NCBI GenBank assembly: GCA_005877565.1
Contig: VBOK01000015.1
Location: 1 to 6,249, forward strand
From: Nitrospirota bacterium
GTDB taxonomy: Bacteria; Nitrospirota; Nitrospiria; Nitrospirales; NS-4
Direction of reading: 5' to 3'
Length of the DNA stretch: 6,249 bases
The notes under the pieces were generated by a model, which was given only the letters and a program-made list of their open reading frames with translations, was not told where the DNA came from and did no database searches. This document shows positions 1 to 5,858 of the stretch, piece by piece (the first letter of the stretch is position 1; each line of letters begins with the position of its first letter). The position numbers and the translations under genes were made by a program.

Positions 1-1090
1 CTCCGAACGAGTTTGGGAAGAGCTGCAACCACCCGAAAACAATGAGCGCATAGGGCAGGTGGAACAGCATGAAGTTTTTCGAGCCCCATCCCCCTTCCCA
101 AGAGCCCTGTCCCACAAGCATGAAGGGTGAAGCCCCTAGAAGCATGAGCCCATAGCCGGCCGCCAGAACCTGCAATGCCGCTAGCGCCGGCATGGCCGCG
201 AGATCTTTGGCGAAATTGAACGTCAACAAGCCCAGAAAGACGCATGAAAATATAAGCGAGGAGTTTTTCGATCTCACGAGCTCGAGGATCGGCTTGATCA
301 TGGGAACATCGATCCCGTACCTGAGCGCTCGCAGCCCGACTTGCAGAATGGAAAACGGTGCCAGTCGTATTCTGTTGTAATTCTCGTAATAGCCGTGTCG
401 CGGGAACCATCTTTCCTTCATGAACCAATATGCGAACGGCAGCACAGCCAGCAACGCGACCTTCACGTATTCATGCATGCCGAACCCGTCCGAGGATCTG
501 CTGTGTACGAGCCACACGTAGAGAAGAAGGAATCCCCAGAAAAACACCAGCGTCGAATTGGCGGTGAAGGACGCGAAGAAGAGAACCAACGAGATGGAAA
601 AACCGATGCTCCCGGCCAGGTTTGGTTGGCCAACGGCCGTCGTTGCGAAGAAACAGCCTGCATAGAAAATGGCAATCCTGAAGGTATATTGAAGGGTCAC
701 TACGCTCTCGAATGTAACGGCATACGCAGGATACGAAAGCAGCAACAGGGAGATTGCCGTCGCCTGCAGCGGGTTGAATGCGTTCGTGTGCACTGCGATC
801 AGGAAAACGCAAACGGCTATTATCAAGATCGAGGCCAGAGAAATCACCCGATAAGCCACATAGCGCCTTGGAAGTCGGCCCACTATCCGGTGCTCGAAGT
901 AGAGATTCGGCATGCCGACTTCCCAGTAAAATCGGCGCATGGATTTCCCGTCCTTGTAGTGCTGCCAGAGGTCGACAAACCAGCCGTCCCAATACAGCCC
1001 GTCGTTGAAGAGAATTATTCCGTGGGTCAAGAATCCATACCCAAGGATCAGGACCATCCACGGCATGGAATTGCTGGCGGTTTCTATCAT
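1..1090 (-). CDS. Multi-pass inner-membrane protein of the polysaccharide locus (3' end outside window)
   Basis: The leftward frame is open from an ATG at 1090 to the window edge: 363 complete codons without a stop. A good ribosome binding site (TGAGGA, five bases after GAGG to the ATG) fixes the start. The protein is strongly hydrophobic, with about nine or ten likely membrane helices, roughly at residues 10-28, 80-100, 105-122, 128-145, 152-185, 192-206, 265-283, 288-312 and 338-358. The first external loop is rich in Trp and Asp (residues 29-42, with D30, D35 and D40), and a second Trp/Gly-rich loop lies at 327-337. Acidic residues in the first loop are typical of GT-C glycosyltransferases and GtrII-like proteins, so a lipid-linked-sugar glycosyltransferase or a Wzy-like polymerase is possible, but I do not recognise the family. 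It lies 84 bases after the methyltransferase gene on the same strand, probably in one transcript. Its base composition is less GC-rich than the rightward genes. It is certain to be coding; its function is uncertain. Confidence 0.85.
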   Translation of the reverse strand, partial: MIETASNSMPWMVLILGYGFLTHGIILFNDGLYWDGWFVDLWQHYKDGKSMRRFYWEVGMPNLYFEHRIVGRLPRRYVAYRVISLASILIIAVCVFLIAVHTNAFNPLQATAISLLLLSYPAYAVTFESVVTLQYTFRIAIFYAGCFFATTAVGQPNLAGSIGFSISLVLFFASFTANSTLVFFWGFLLLYVWLVHSRSSDGFGMHEYVKVALLAVLPFAYWFMKERWFPRHGYYENYNRIRLAPFSILQVGLRALRYGIDVPMIKPILELVRSKNSSLIFSCVFLGLLTFNFAKDLAAMPALAALQVLAAGYGLMLLGASPFMLVGQGSWEGGWGSKNFMLFHLPYALIVFGWLQLFPNSFG

Positions 1091-1091
1091 T

Positions 1092-1146
1092 CGGTCCTCA
1101 AAGAGCGGTGGGTGTTTTCGTGAGTGCGTGCAGACACGGAGGACCG
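1092..1146 (-). promoter_or_regulatory. Possible SD-sequestering stem before the membrane-protein gene
   Basis: In the 84-base gap between the methyltransferase stop and the membrane-protein start there is a perfect 8-base inverted repeat. CGGTCCTC comes first in the leftward transcript (1146-1139), and GAGGACCG follows (1099-1092), separated by 39 bases. The second arm contains the GAGG ribosome binding site of the membrane protein, so pairing would hide it. The repeat is seen directly; a regulatory role is inferred. With a 39-base loop the structure may be weak, and an 8-base match could be chance. Confidence 0.3.
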
Positions 1147-1174
1147 GGCGAAGTGCCGTGAGATATCGTTGGAG

Positions 1175-2335
1175 TCAGTCGTACGCCGACCTTGCCGGCG
1201 GCACGGCGAATCTTACAGGCAAGTCCGCCAGGCGTCGGCTGATTGCAGTGGATACTTCGCGCACGAATGCAAGATAGACCACCGCCCCTGGAGAAACCTG
1301 CGCCGGCCTGAGGATCGGCCGGCCAAGGTGCGAACGGCCGTCTCTCGCGGGATCTTCATCGACGAAGAATTCGACGAGATCGTCCAGCCCGCTTGCCAGC
1401 CAGGTCGCGGCGACCGAAGTCCCGAAGATGCCAAACCGGCCGCTACGGGCAGATTCGCGGGCATGACCGAGCATGCTTCGCAGCCATGCGACGTCGCCTT
1501 CGATCCTGGAGATCGCCTCGCCAGGGTCGTCTTGCACGGGTTCCGGCAGTTTAGGATCCGGGACGGCAAGCAAGGAGATCTCCTTGTTGATCCAATCTGT
1601 ACGCACTGCTTCGACACCCAGGCCAGCACGGGCGACAAGATATGCGAGCGAACGCGGGGTGAAGTGGCAAAGGTGGTCGGCGACCACCAGGTCGAACGGC
1701 GTCTTGTCTACGTTGTTGACTTGAACGAAAAGCCGGCCGCCCGAGGAGACTCTTTCCCGCAGTCTTCGCAGCATCGAAAGCGGAGCCGTAAAATGCTCCA
1801 GCGAGTGGATCAGGGTGACAAGATCAAACTGTTGGGACAGCCGCTCGGGCGGCATAGTAAGAAGCCGCTCGAACCGTGGTATCGCCTTGAGCACCCGCTC
1901 TTTCCGGTTATCCAAGTCAAGTCCGAACAGCTTCCAGTCGCTGGTGGCCGCAGAAAACGCCCCAAGCATGGCACCGCTGCCGGCGCCGACGTCGAGCAGC
2001 GCTCCTGCGTTCGGGAGAATGCCTGAATCGAGGAAACGCTGCACCAGCACCTCACAGCGGCCGCGCGGACTCCCGCTCACCGGATCGAAGACCGCTTGAT
2101 CGTTGGCGGCGGATTGGTGATACATCTCGTAGTCGCGGTAGATCTCGCCAATTTCCCGCAGCCATTCCGAGTCGGTTGTTTTTTGAACCGTACCGCAGCG
2201 TTCACATACGAAGAGACTGCCGCCTCTCGGGAACGGCTTACTGTCGGACGTCACCCTCGGAAGATCCGGAAATCCTTCGATGGCGCGCAGTCCTGCCGTG
2301 TCGCAGGCCTGGCAAGCGTATCGGGACGGCGGCAT
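1175..2335 (-). CDS. Class I SAM-dependent methyltransferase, sugar C-methyltransferase-like, with zinc-binding N-terminus
   Basis: A 386-residue protein with the three-part layout of NDP-hexose C-methyltransferases (TylC3/TcaB9 type). An N-terminal zinc-ribbon-like module has C8-x2-C11 and C44-x2-C47. A central Rossmann methyltransferase domain (about 95-225) carries the SAM-binding motif DVGAGSG at 115-121, the acidic residue D140 at the end of strand 2, and SLEHF at 178-182. The segment DHLCHFT at 220-226 matches the His-containing stretch conserved in this family. A C-terminal Rossmann-like domain begins at GIFGTSVAATW (302-312). The family transfers a methyl group from SAM to a sugar carbon of a nucleotide-linked keto sugar, in the cytoplasm. 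The actual substrate cannot be read from sequence; O-methylation or another sugar-related substrate remains possible. The ATG at 2335 is preceded by AGGA at a short spacing. It is the first gene of the leftward pair, with the membrane-protein gene following. Confidence 0.88.
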   Translation of the reverse strand: MPPSRYACQACDTAGLRAIEGFPDLPRVTSDSKPFPRGGSLFVCERCGTVQKTTDSEWLREIGEIYRDYEMYHQSAANDQAVFDPVSGSPRGRCEVLVQRFLDSGILPNAGALLDVGAGSGAMLGAFSAATSDWKLFGLDLDNRKERVLKAIPRFERLLTMPPERLSQQFDLVTLIHSLEHFTAPLSMLRRLRERVSSGGRLFVQVNNVDKTPFDLVVADHLCHFTPRSLAYLVARAGLGVEAVRTDWINKEISLLAVPDPKLPEPVQDDPGEAISRIEGDVAWLRSMLGHARESARSGRFGIFGTSVAATWLASGLDDLVEFFVDEDPARDGRSHLGRPILRPAQVSPGAVVYLAFVREVSTAISRRLADLPVRFAVPPARSAYD

Positions 2336-2374
2336 TTTTCCTGGCGAATTGGCGGAGAGGCCGAGGCTTAGCTG

Positions 2375-2399
2375 ATAAAATCAAAGCCCGCAAGCGGGC
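2375..2399 (-). terminator. Hairpin plus T-rich run pointing leftwards in the divergent intergenic region
   Basis: GCCCGC (2386-2391) and GCGGGC (2394-2399) form a perfect inverted repeat around AA. Read leftwards the hairpin is followed by TTTGATTTTATC, which looks like an intrinsic terminator. It is oddly placed: the only leftward gene nearby starts downstream of it, at 2335. It could be an attenuator in the methyltransferase leader, a leftover from an earlier gene arrangement, or a chance GC-rich palindrome. Read rightwards it has no T-run. Confidence 0.35.
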
Positions 2400-2416
2400 G
2401 CCGCGCAGCGGATACT

Positions 2417-2445
2417 TTGCGATGAAAACGCTATCTTCTCACAAT
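2417..2445 (+). promoter_or_regulatory. Candidate sigma70-type promoter for the rightward operon
   Basis: TTGCGA (2417-2422) and CACAAT (2440-2445) are separated by 17 bases, and each matches four of six consensus positions. Transcription would start around 2452, about 25 bases before the first rightward gene. The match is modest and alternatives cannot be excluded, but this is the best-spaced pair I found in the 142-base divergent region. Confidence 0.3.
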
Positions 2446-2477
2446 GGGGAAATCGACTGCCCGACGGAGCCCCCGTA

Positions 2478-3566
2478 ATGGCGGTTCCCAAAATCGCGGT
2501 AATCGTGCCGAATCGCAACGATTCTCGCTATCTTCCACGTTGCATCCGCTCGATACTCGAACAGGATGACCCTCCCGACGAGCTGGTCGTCGTGGACGAC
2601 CAGTCCACCGACGACAGTGTCCCCGTCATCCGTTCCCTCATTTCCGGACATCCGCGGGCGCTGCTTATAGAGAACCCCGTAAACCTGGGCACGTATGGCG
2701 CAGCGGACAAGGGGCTTGAGATCGCGCGCAGCGAGTATGTCCTTTTCCTGTCGGCAAACGATTTCGTGATGCCGGGCCTGTTCGCGCGCGCAAGGTCATG
2801 CCTCGCACGGCACCCGGGCGTGGGACTGTGGTCTGCGATGGGATGGCTCGTGGACGAGGACGACCGACTCATACGCCTTCATGTTTCGCCTGTCCTCTCC
2901 CTGCGCGACGCCTATGTCGCCCCCGAGCGCTGTGCGAGGCTGGCATGTCGTCTAGGCAATTGGTTTGTCGGGTCCACGCTTATCTATCATCGCGGTACGC
3001 TGGAGGCCGTGGGCAAGTTCGACCCTGCTTATATGGGTCTCTCCGACCTGGTGACCGCAATGATTGTCGCGAGCCGGCGTGGGGCGGCGTACTCGCCGGT
3101 GCCGCTTGGCGCAGGCCGCCTTCACTCCGGAAGCTATCTGTTCAGAACCTTGAAAGGCACCGCAAACATCGAGGCGATCCTCGATCGGCTGCGAGAGCGC
3201 GGGCCCCCACTCGCCCCTGGACTATTCACCGAGGTGTTCCTAGAACGCCTGGCGTTTCGTTTCCGGTTTGCCGCGGTGCGTGCCGGCGGGGGCGAAGATA
3301 TTTCTTCAGTAGCGACGAAGTACTCCGGCCTCCGGCGTTTCGCGCTCGACGCGGTTGACCGACTACTGCCGTCGAGGTCCCGGCGCGTGCGCGTTGCGTT
3401 GACGTTTCTCGTTCTATGTCCTTTTGATGTTCTTCCGGCGCTGTGGAATCGGTTGCTCGGCTCTGTGGTTGTCCTACTTCTTCTCCGTTTGCGGGGACAG
3501 GGCACGTATACCGATAGTGGTCGGCTGAAATCGCGCATGTCTCCGAGCGAGAAGAGCCGCCAGTGA
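2478..3566 (+). CDS. Family 2 (GT-A fold) glycosyltransferase
   Basis: A 362-residue protein. The N-terminal domain is typical of GT2 enzymes, which transfer a sugar from a nucleotide donor to a growing lipid-linked glycan at the cytoplasmic face. It has the opening strand and turn IAVIVPNRND (6-15), the helix leading to ILEQDDPPDE (26-35), and the nucleotide-contacting VVVDDQSTDDS (37-47). The metal-binding position reads SAND (92-95), where most relatives have a DxD or DD-type motif, so the first Asp is replaced by Asn and D95 is kept. A hydrophobic segment at about 306-340 probably anchors the C-terminus to the membrane, followed by a charged tail of about 22 residues. GGAG nine bases before the ATG supports the start. 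It is the first gene of the rightward operon, and its stop overlaps the next start by four bases (GTGA). Donor and acceptor sugars are unknown. Confidence 0.9.
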   Translation: MAVPKIAVIVPNRNDSRYLPRCIRSILEQDDPPDELVVVDDQSTDDSVPVIRSLISGHPRALLIENPVNLGTYGAADKGLEIARSEYVLFLSANDFVMPGLFARARSCLARHPGVGLWSAMGWLVDEDDRLIRLHVSPVLSLRDAYVAPERCARLACRLGNWFVGSTLIYHRGTLEAVGKFDPAYMGLSDLVTAMIVASRRGAAYSPVPLGAGRLHSGSYLFRTLKGTANIEAILDRLRERGPPLAPGLFTEVFLERLAFRFRFAAVRAGGGEDISSVATKYSGLRRFALDAVDRLLPSRSRRVRVALTFLVLCPFDVLPALWNRLLGSVVVLLLLRLRGQGTYTDSGRLKSRMSPSEKSRQ

Positions 3567-4711
3567 AGTCCGCCAGACAACGAGTCTGCTTCGTCGTTTC
3601 TTCTCCGCTGACGATACGCGCTTTCCTCTCCTCACATATCGCCGCTCTTTCCGCACAGTTCGACGTGAGCATTGCCGCGAATGCGGATCCGGATTCGTTC
3701 GCGGCCGAAGGCCTGAGCGCGCAGCTCTTCAGGGTTCCGATCGAGCGCAGGACTTCACCTCTGCGCGATTTGAGAGCCCTGGCAGGCCTCGTTCGGCTGT
3801 TCCGGGTGCACCATTACGATCTGGTTCACTCGGTCACGCCCAAAGCCGGACTGCTGGCGATGGCGGCGGCGTGGCTCACTCGGGTGCCGCTACGAATTCA
3901 TACTTTTACCGGCCAGGTATGGGCGACGCGCAAGGGGCCGGCGCGTGCGATGCTGCGCGCGATCGATAGCCTCATCGCACGGTTTGCCACGCACGTGCTG
4001 GTCGACAGCCGATCGCAGCGTGAATTCCTGATCGCAAATCGGGTGGGGGCAGCCTCGAAATCGGTGGTGCTTGCCGAGGGCTCGATCTGCGGGGTGGACG
4101 GCGAGCGGTTTCGGCCCGACCGGGCGGCGAGAGGCCGCACGCGAACCGCGCTCGGTGTGCCCGAGGACGCGGTCCTGTTCCTGTACCTTGGCCGACTGAG
4201 CCGGGACAAGGGGGTGCTGGACCTCGCCGCAGCGTTCGCCGCGCTTGCCGTGCGAAACCCTTCTGCGTACTTGCTCGTCGCCGGACCCGACGAGGAAGGC
4301 CTCAGGCGGCAAATGCAAGCGCTGTTGACCGCCTCCATGGACCGGGTGCGCTGGAGCGACCACACGGATCGGCCCGAGGACACCATGGCGGCGGCGGATG
4401 TGTTCTGCCTGCCGAGCTACCGCGAAGGATTCGGTCAGGTTGCGCTGGAAGCGGCCGCAACCGGGTTGCCGGTAATCGCCTCACGCATCTACGGGATCGT
4501 CGACGCGGTCCTGGATGGAGAGACCGGGCTGCTTCATCCGCCCGCCGATGCCGACGCGCTGCGTGCGCACATGGAGACGCTGCTCATGCAGCCCGATCTC
4601 AGACGCAAGCTCGGGGGTGCCGGACGTTCGCGTTCTCTGCGGGAATTCTCCGCCCAGCGGGTCACACAAGCCCTGGTCGAGTTCTACGCCGGCATAACGG
4701 CGAAGCTATAA
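3563..4711 (+). CDS. Family 4 (GT-B fold) glycosyltransferase
   Basis: A 382-residue retaining glycosyltransferase of the GT4 family. The N-terminal Rossmann half includes the acceptor-side stretch HSVTPKAGLLA (near residue 90) and the segment RIHTFTGQVWATRKG (about 111-125), which I associate with GT4 enzymes of polysaccharide clusters. The C-terminal donor-binding half starts near FLYLGRLSRDKGVLDL and carries the EX7E signature, E288 and E296 in EGFGQVALE, which contacts the donor nucleotide sugar. Length is normal. The start is a GTG overlapping the upstream stop in GTGA, with GAAGAG six bases before it, so translation is probably coupled to the GT2 gene. Its position next to a PglC-type enzyme suggests a PglA-like role, adding the second sugar to the undecaprenyl-linked first sugar. 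That role is inferred from context, and the specificity is not determined. Confidence 0.92.
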   Translation: MKSARQRVCFVVSSPLTIRAFLSSHIAALSAQFDVSIAANADPDSFAAEGLSAQLFRVPIERRTSPLRDLRALAGLVRLFRVHHYDLVHSVTPKAGLLAMAAAWLTRVPLRIHTFTGQVWATRKGPARAMLRAIDSLIARFATHVLVDSRSQREFLIANRVGAASKSVVLAEGSICGVDGERFRPDRAARGRTRTALGVPEDAVLFLYLGRLSRDKGVLDLAAAFAALAVRNPSAYLLVAGPDEEGLRRQMQALLTASMDRVRWSDHTDRPEDTMAAADVFCLPSYREGFGQVALEAAATGLPVIASRIYGIVDAVLDGETGLLHPPADADALRAHMETLLMQPDLRRKLGGAGRSRSLREFSAQRVTQALVEFYAGITAKL

Positions 4712-4712
4712 T
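4707..4712 (+). promoter_or_regulatory. Perfect -10-like hexamer across the GT4 stop codon
   Basis: TATAAT overlaps the TAA stop of the GT4 gene. A start site seven bases downstream would fall at 4719-4720, essentially at the ATG of the phosphoglycosyl transferase, giving a leaderless transcript. No good -35 box lies at 17 bases (CTACGC); TTCTAC at 19 bases is only a weak match. It may well be chance. Confidence 0.2.
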
Positions 4713-4719
4713 CGCGCGA

Positions 4720-5331
4720 ATGCTCAAGCGCGGTCTGGACATCCTTGCGGCTTGCGTCGGACTCGTTGCCTTCGCGCCGGTTCTTGCCGTCGTGGCGGCG
4801 CTCGCCGCCGGCAGCACCGGCCGGCCAATCCTGTTCATCCAGACGCGACCCGGTAAGGATGGTCGAATGTTCACGTTGTACAAATTCCGGACGATGTCGG
4901 GGACGACCGGCGCCGCGGGCGAGTTGCTGACGGACGCGGAGCGGCTGACGGCAGTCGGCCGGCTCCTGCGGCGTTACAGTCTCGATGAGCTGCCGCAACT
5001 CTGGAACGTTCTGCGCGGCGACATGAGCTTCGTCGGCCCCAGGCCGCTGCTCGTCGAATACCTGCCGCTCTATTCGGCCGAGCAGGCCCGCCGGCACGAA
5101 GTGCGCCCCGGGATTACGGGGTGGGCGCAAGTCAGCGGCCGCAATGCGCAGTCCTGGGACGAGCGCCTGCGTCTGGACGTGTGGTACGTGGATCATCAAT
5201 CCTTCTGGCTCGACCTGAGAATTCTCTGGCTTACGATCATCAAGGTTCTGAGGTCTGAAGGGGTGAACCGACCGGGGCACGCGACCATGCCGCGCTTCAC
5301 TGGCAATCGCGGCGAACCGCGAAATGGCTAA
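4720..5331 (+). CDS. Small initiating phosphoglycosyl transferase (bacterial sugar transferase, PglC/WcaJ catalytic-domain type)
   Basis: A 203-residue monotopic phosphoglycosyl transferase, which moves a sugar 1-phosphate from a UDP-sugar to undecaprenyl phosphate as the first membrane step of glycan assembly. The N-terminus MLKRGLDILAA opens a single hydrophobic segment (about 8-30) with P20 in the position expected for the re-entrant helix break. The family motifs follow in order: the Q-x-R-x-G element at 41-45, KFRTM at 55-59, the catalytic Asp-Glu pair D89-E90 in SLDELPQLWN, GDMSFVGPRP at 100-109, and the RPGITGWAQVSGRN loop near 128-141. The length matches the short PglC-like form without the extra N-terminal membrane domain of full-length WcaJ/WbaP. 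It starts eight bases after the GT4 stop with no clear ribosome binding site, so it may depend on re-initiation. The neighbouring acyltransferase and aminotransferase suggest a 4-acylamino sugar such as diacetylbacillosamine as substrate; this is inferred. Confidence 0.93.
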   Translation: MLKRGLDILAACVGLVAFAPVLAVVAALAAGSTGRPILFIQTRPGKDGRMFTLYKFRTMSGTTGAAGELLTDAERLTAVGRLLRRYSLDELPQLWNVLRGDMSFVGPRPLLVEYLPLYSAEQARRHEVRPGITGWAQVSGRNAQSWDERLRLDVWYVDHQSFWLDLRILWLTIIKVLRSEGVNRPGHATMPRFTGNRGEPRNG

Positions 5332-5858
5332 GCGGCCCGCGGTCGTCCTCATCGGAGCGAGCGGGCACGCAAAAGTCGTGATCGACGCCATCGAGCACGA
5401 CGGCCGCTACCGGATCGCGCACCTGCTCGACGACAATCGGACCCTGCACGGCAAACCCTTTTTCGGCTACAAAGTCGCAGGCGCGATTCAGGTTCGCGAG
5501 CGCCGTTCATCCCGATGCCCGTATCGGGCGCGGAGCGGTGCTCGGCGCAGGGACCGTGGTGATGGCCGGCGCGGTCGTGAACTCGGATGCCCTGGTAGGT
5601 GAAAATGTGATCGTGAACACCGCCGCCACTATAGACCACGATTGCGTGATCGGGGACGGAGTGCATATCGCCCCCGGCGCCCGCTTGTGCGGCGGCGTAC
5701 GAGTGGGCGCAGGCAGTTTCATCGGTGCGGGATCGGTGCTCATTCCGGGAGTTCGAGTGGGCGCGAACGCCGTGATTGGCGCCGGATCGACTCTGCTCGA
5801 TCACGTATCGGACAACGTCAGGGCCGCGGGCTCCCCGGCGAGGGTCGTTGCCGCATGA
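5324..5858 (+). pseudogene. Broken PglD/NeuD-type sugar acyltransferase (internal deletion with frameshift)
   Basis: This gene is in two pieces. From the ATG at 5324 the frame encodes the N-terminal nucleotide-sugar-binding domain, with GASGHAKVVIDAI at 11-23, LLDDN at 34-38 and GYKVAG at 48-53, then runs into nonsense and stops at 5602. The C-terminal part is in another frame, clearly family-like from about 5499 (ASAVHPDARIG), with hexapeptide repeats of a left-handed beta-helix ending in GSPARVVAA at 5858. It keeps the likely catalytic His (codon 5637-5639, in TIDHDCVIG), matching the PglD active-site His. Intact relatives have some 40-50 residues between these halves, including an IGDN-like motif, and these are absent here. 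The picture fits a deletion of 3n+2 bases near 5480-5500. The intact enzyme would acylate the amine of a UDP-4-amino sugar using acetyl-CoA. Internal starts at GTG 5538 or ATG 5562 could give a beta-helix fragment. The 5' end overlaps the upstream gene by eight bases. An assembly error is the main alternative. Confidence 0.85.

Noticed and set aside
471..1061. 196-codon leftward open frame
   Set aside because: It lies in a different frame on the same strand as the membrane protein. Its product has no coherent domains, while the neighbouring frame is open for 363 codons with regular hydrophobic segments.
341..1123. 260-codon rightward open frame
   Set aside because: It is antisense to the membrane protein, its product is highly charged and shows no family features, and the leftward frame reads as a coherent membrane protein with a good ribosome binding site.
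1124..2026. 300-codon rightward open frame
   Set aside because: It is a shadow antisense to the methyltransferase, whose SAM-binding and cysteine motifs are unmistakable. Such long antisense frames are common in GC-rich genes.
2336..2477. JUMPstart/ops element before the polysaccharide operon
   Set aside because: The GGCGGTAGCGT-type ops core is not present on either strand in this intergenic stretch.
4684..5391. 235-codon leftward open frame
   Set aside because: It is antisense to the phosphoglycosyl transferase, with no recognisable domain or ribosome binding site.
5480..5510. Programmed ribosomal frameshift joining the two acyltransferase frames
   Set aside because: There is no slippery heptamer or obvious stimulatory hairpin, and a frameshift alone would not restore the missing 40-50 residue connecting segment.
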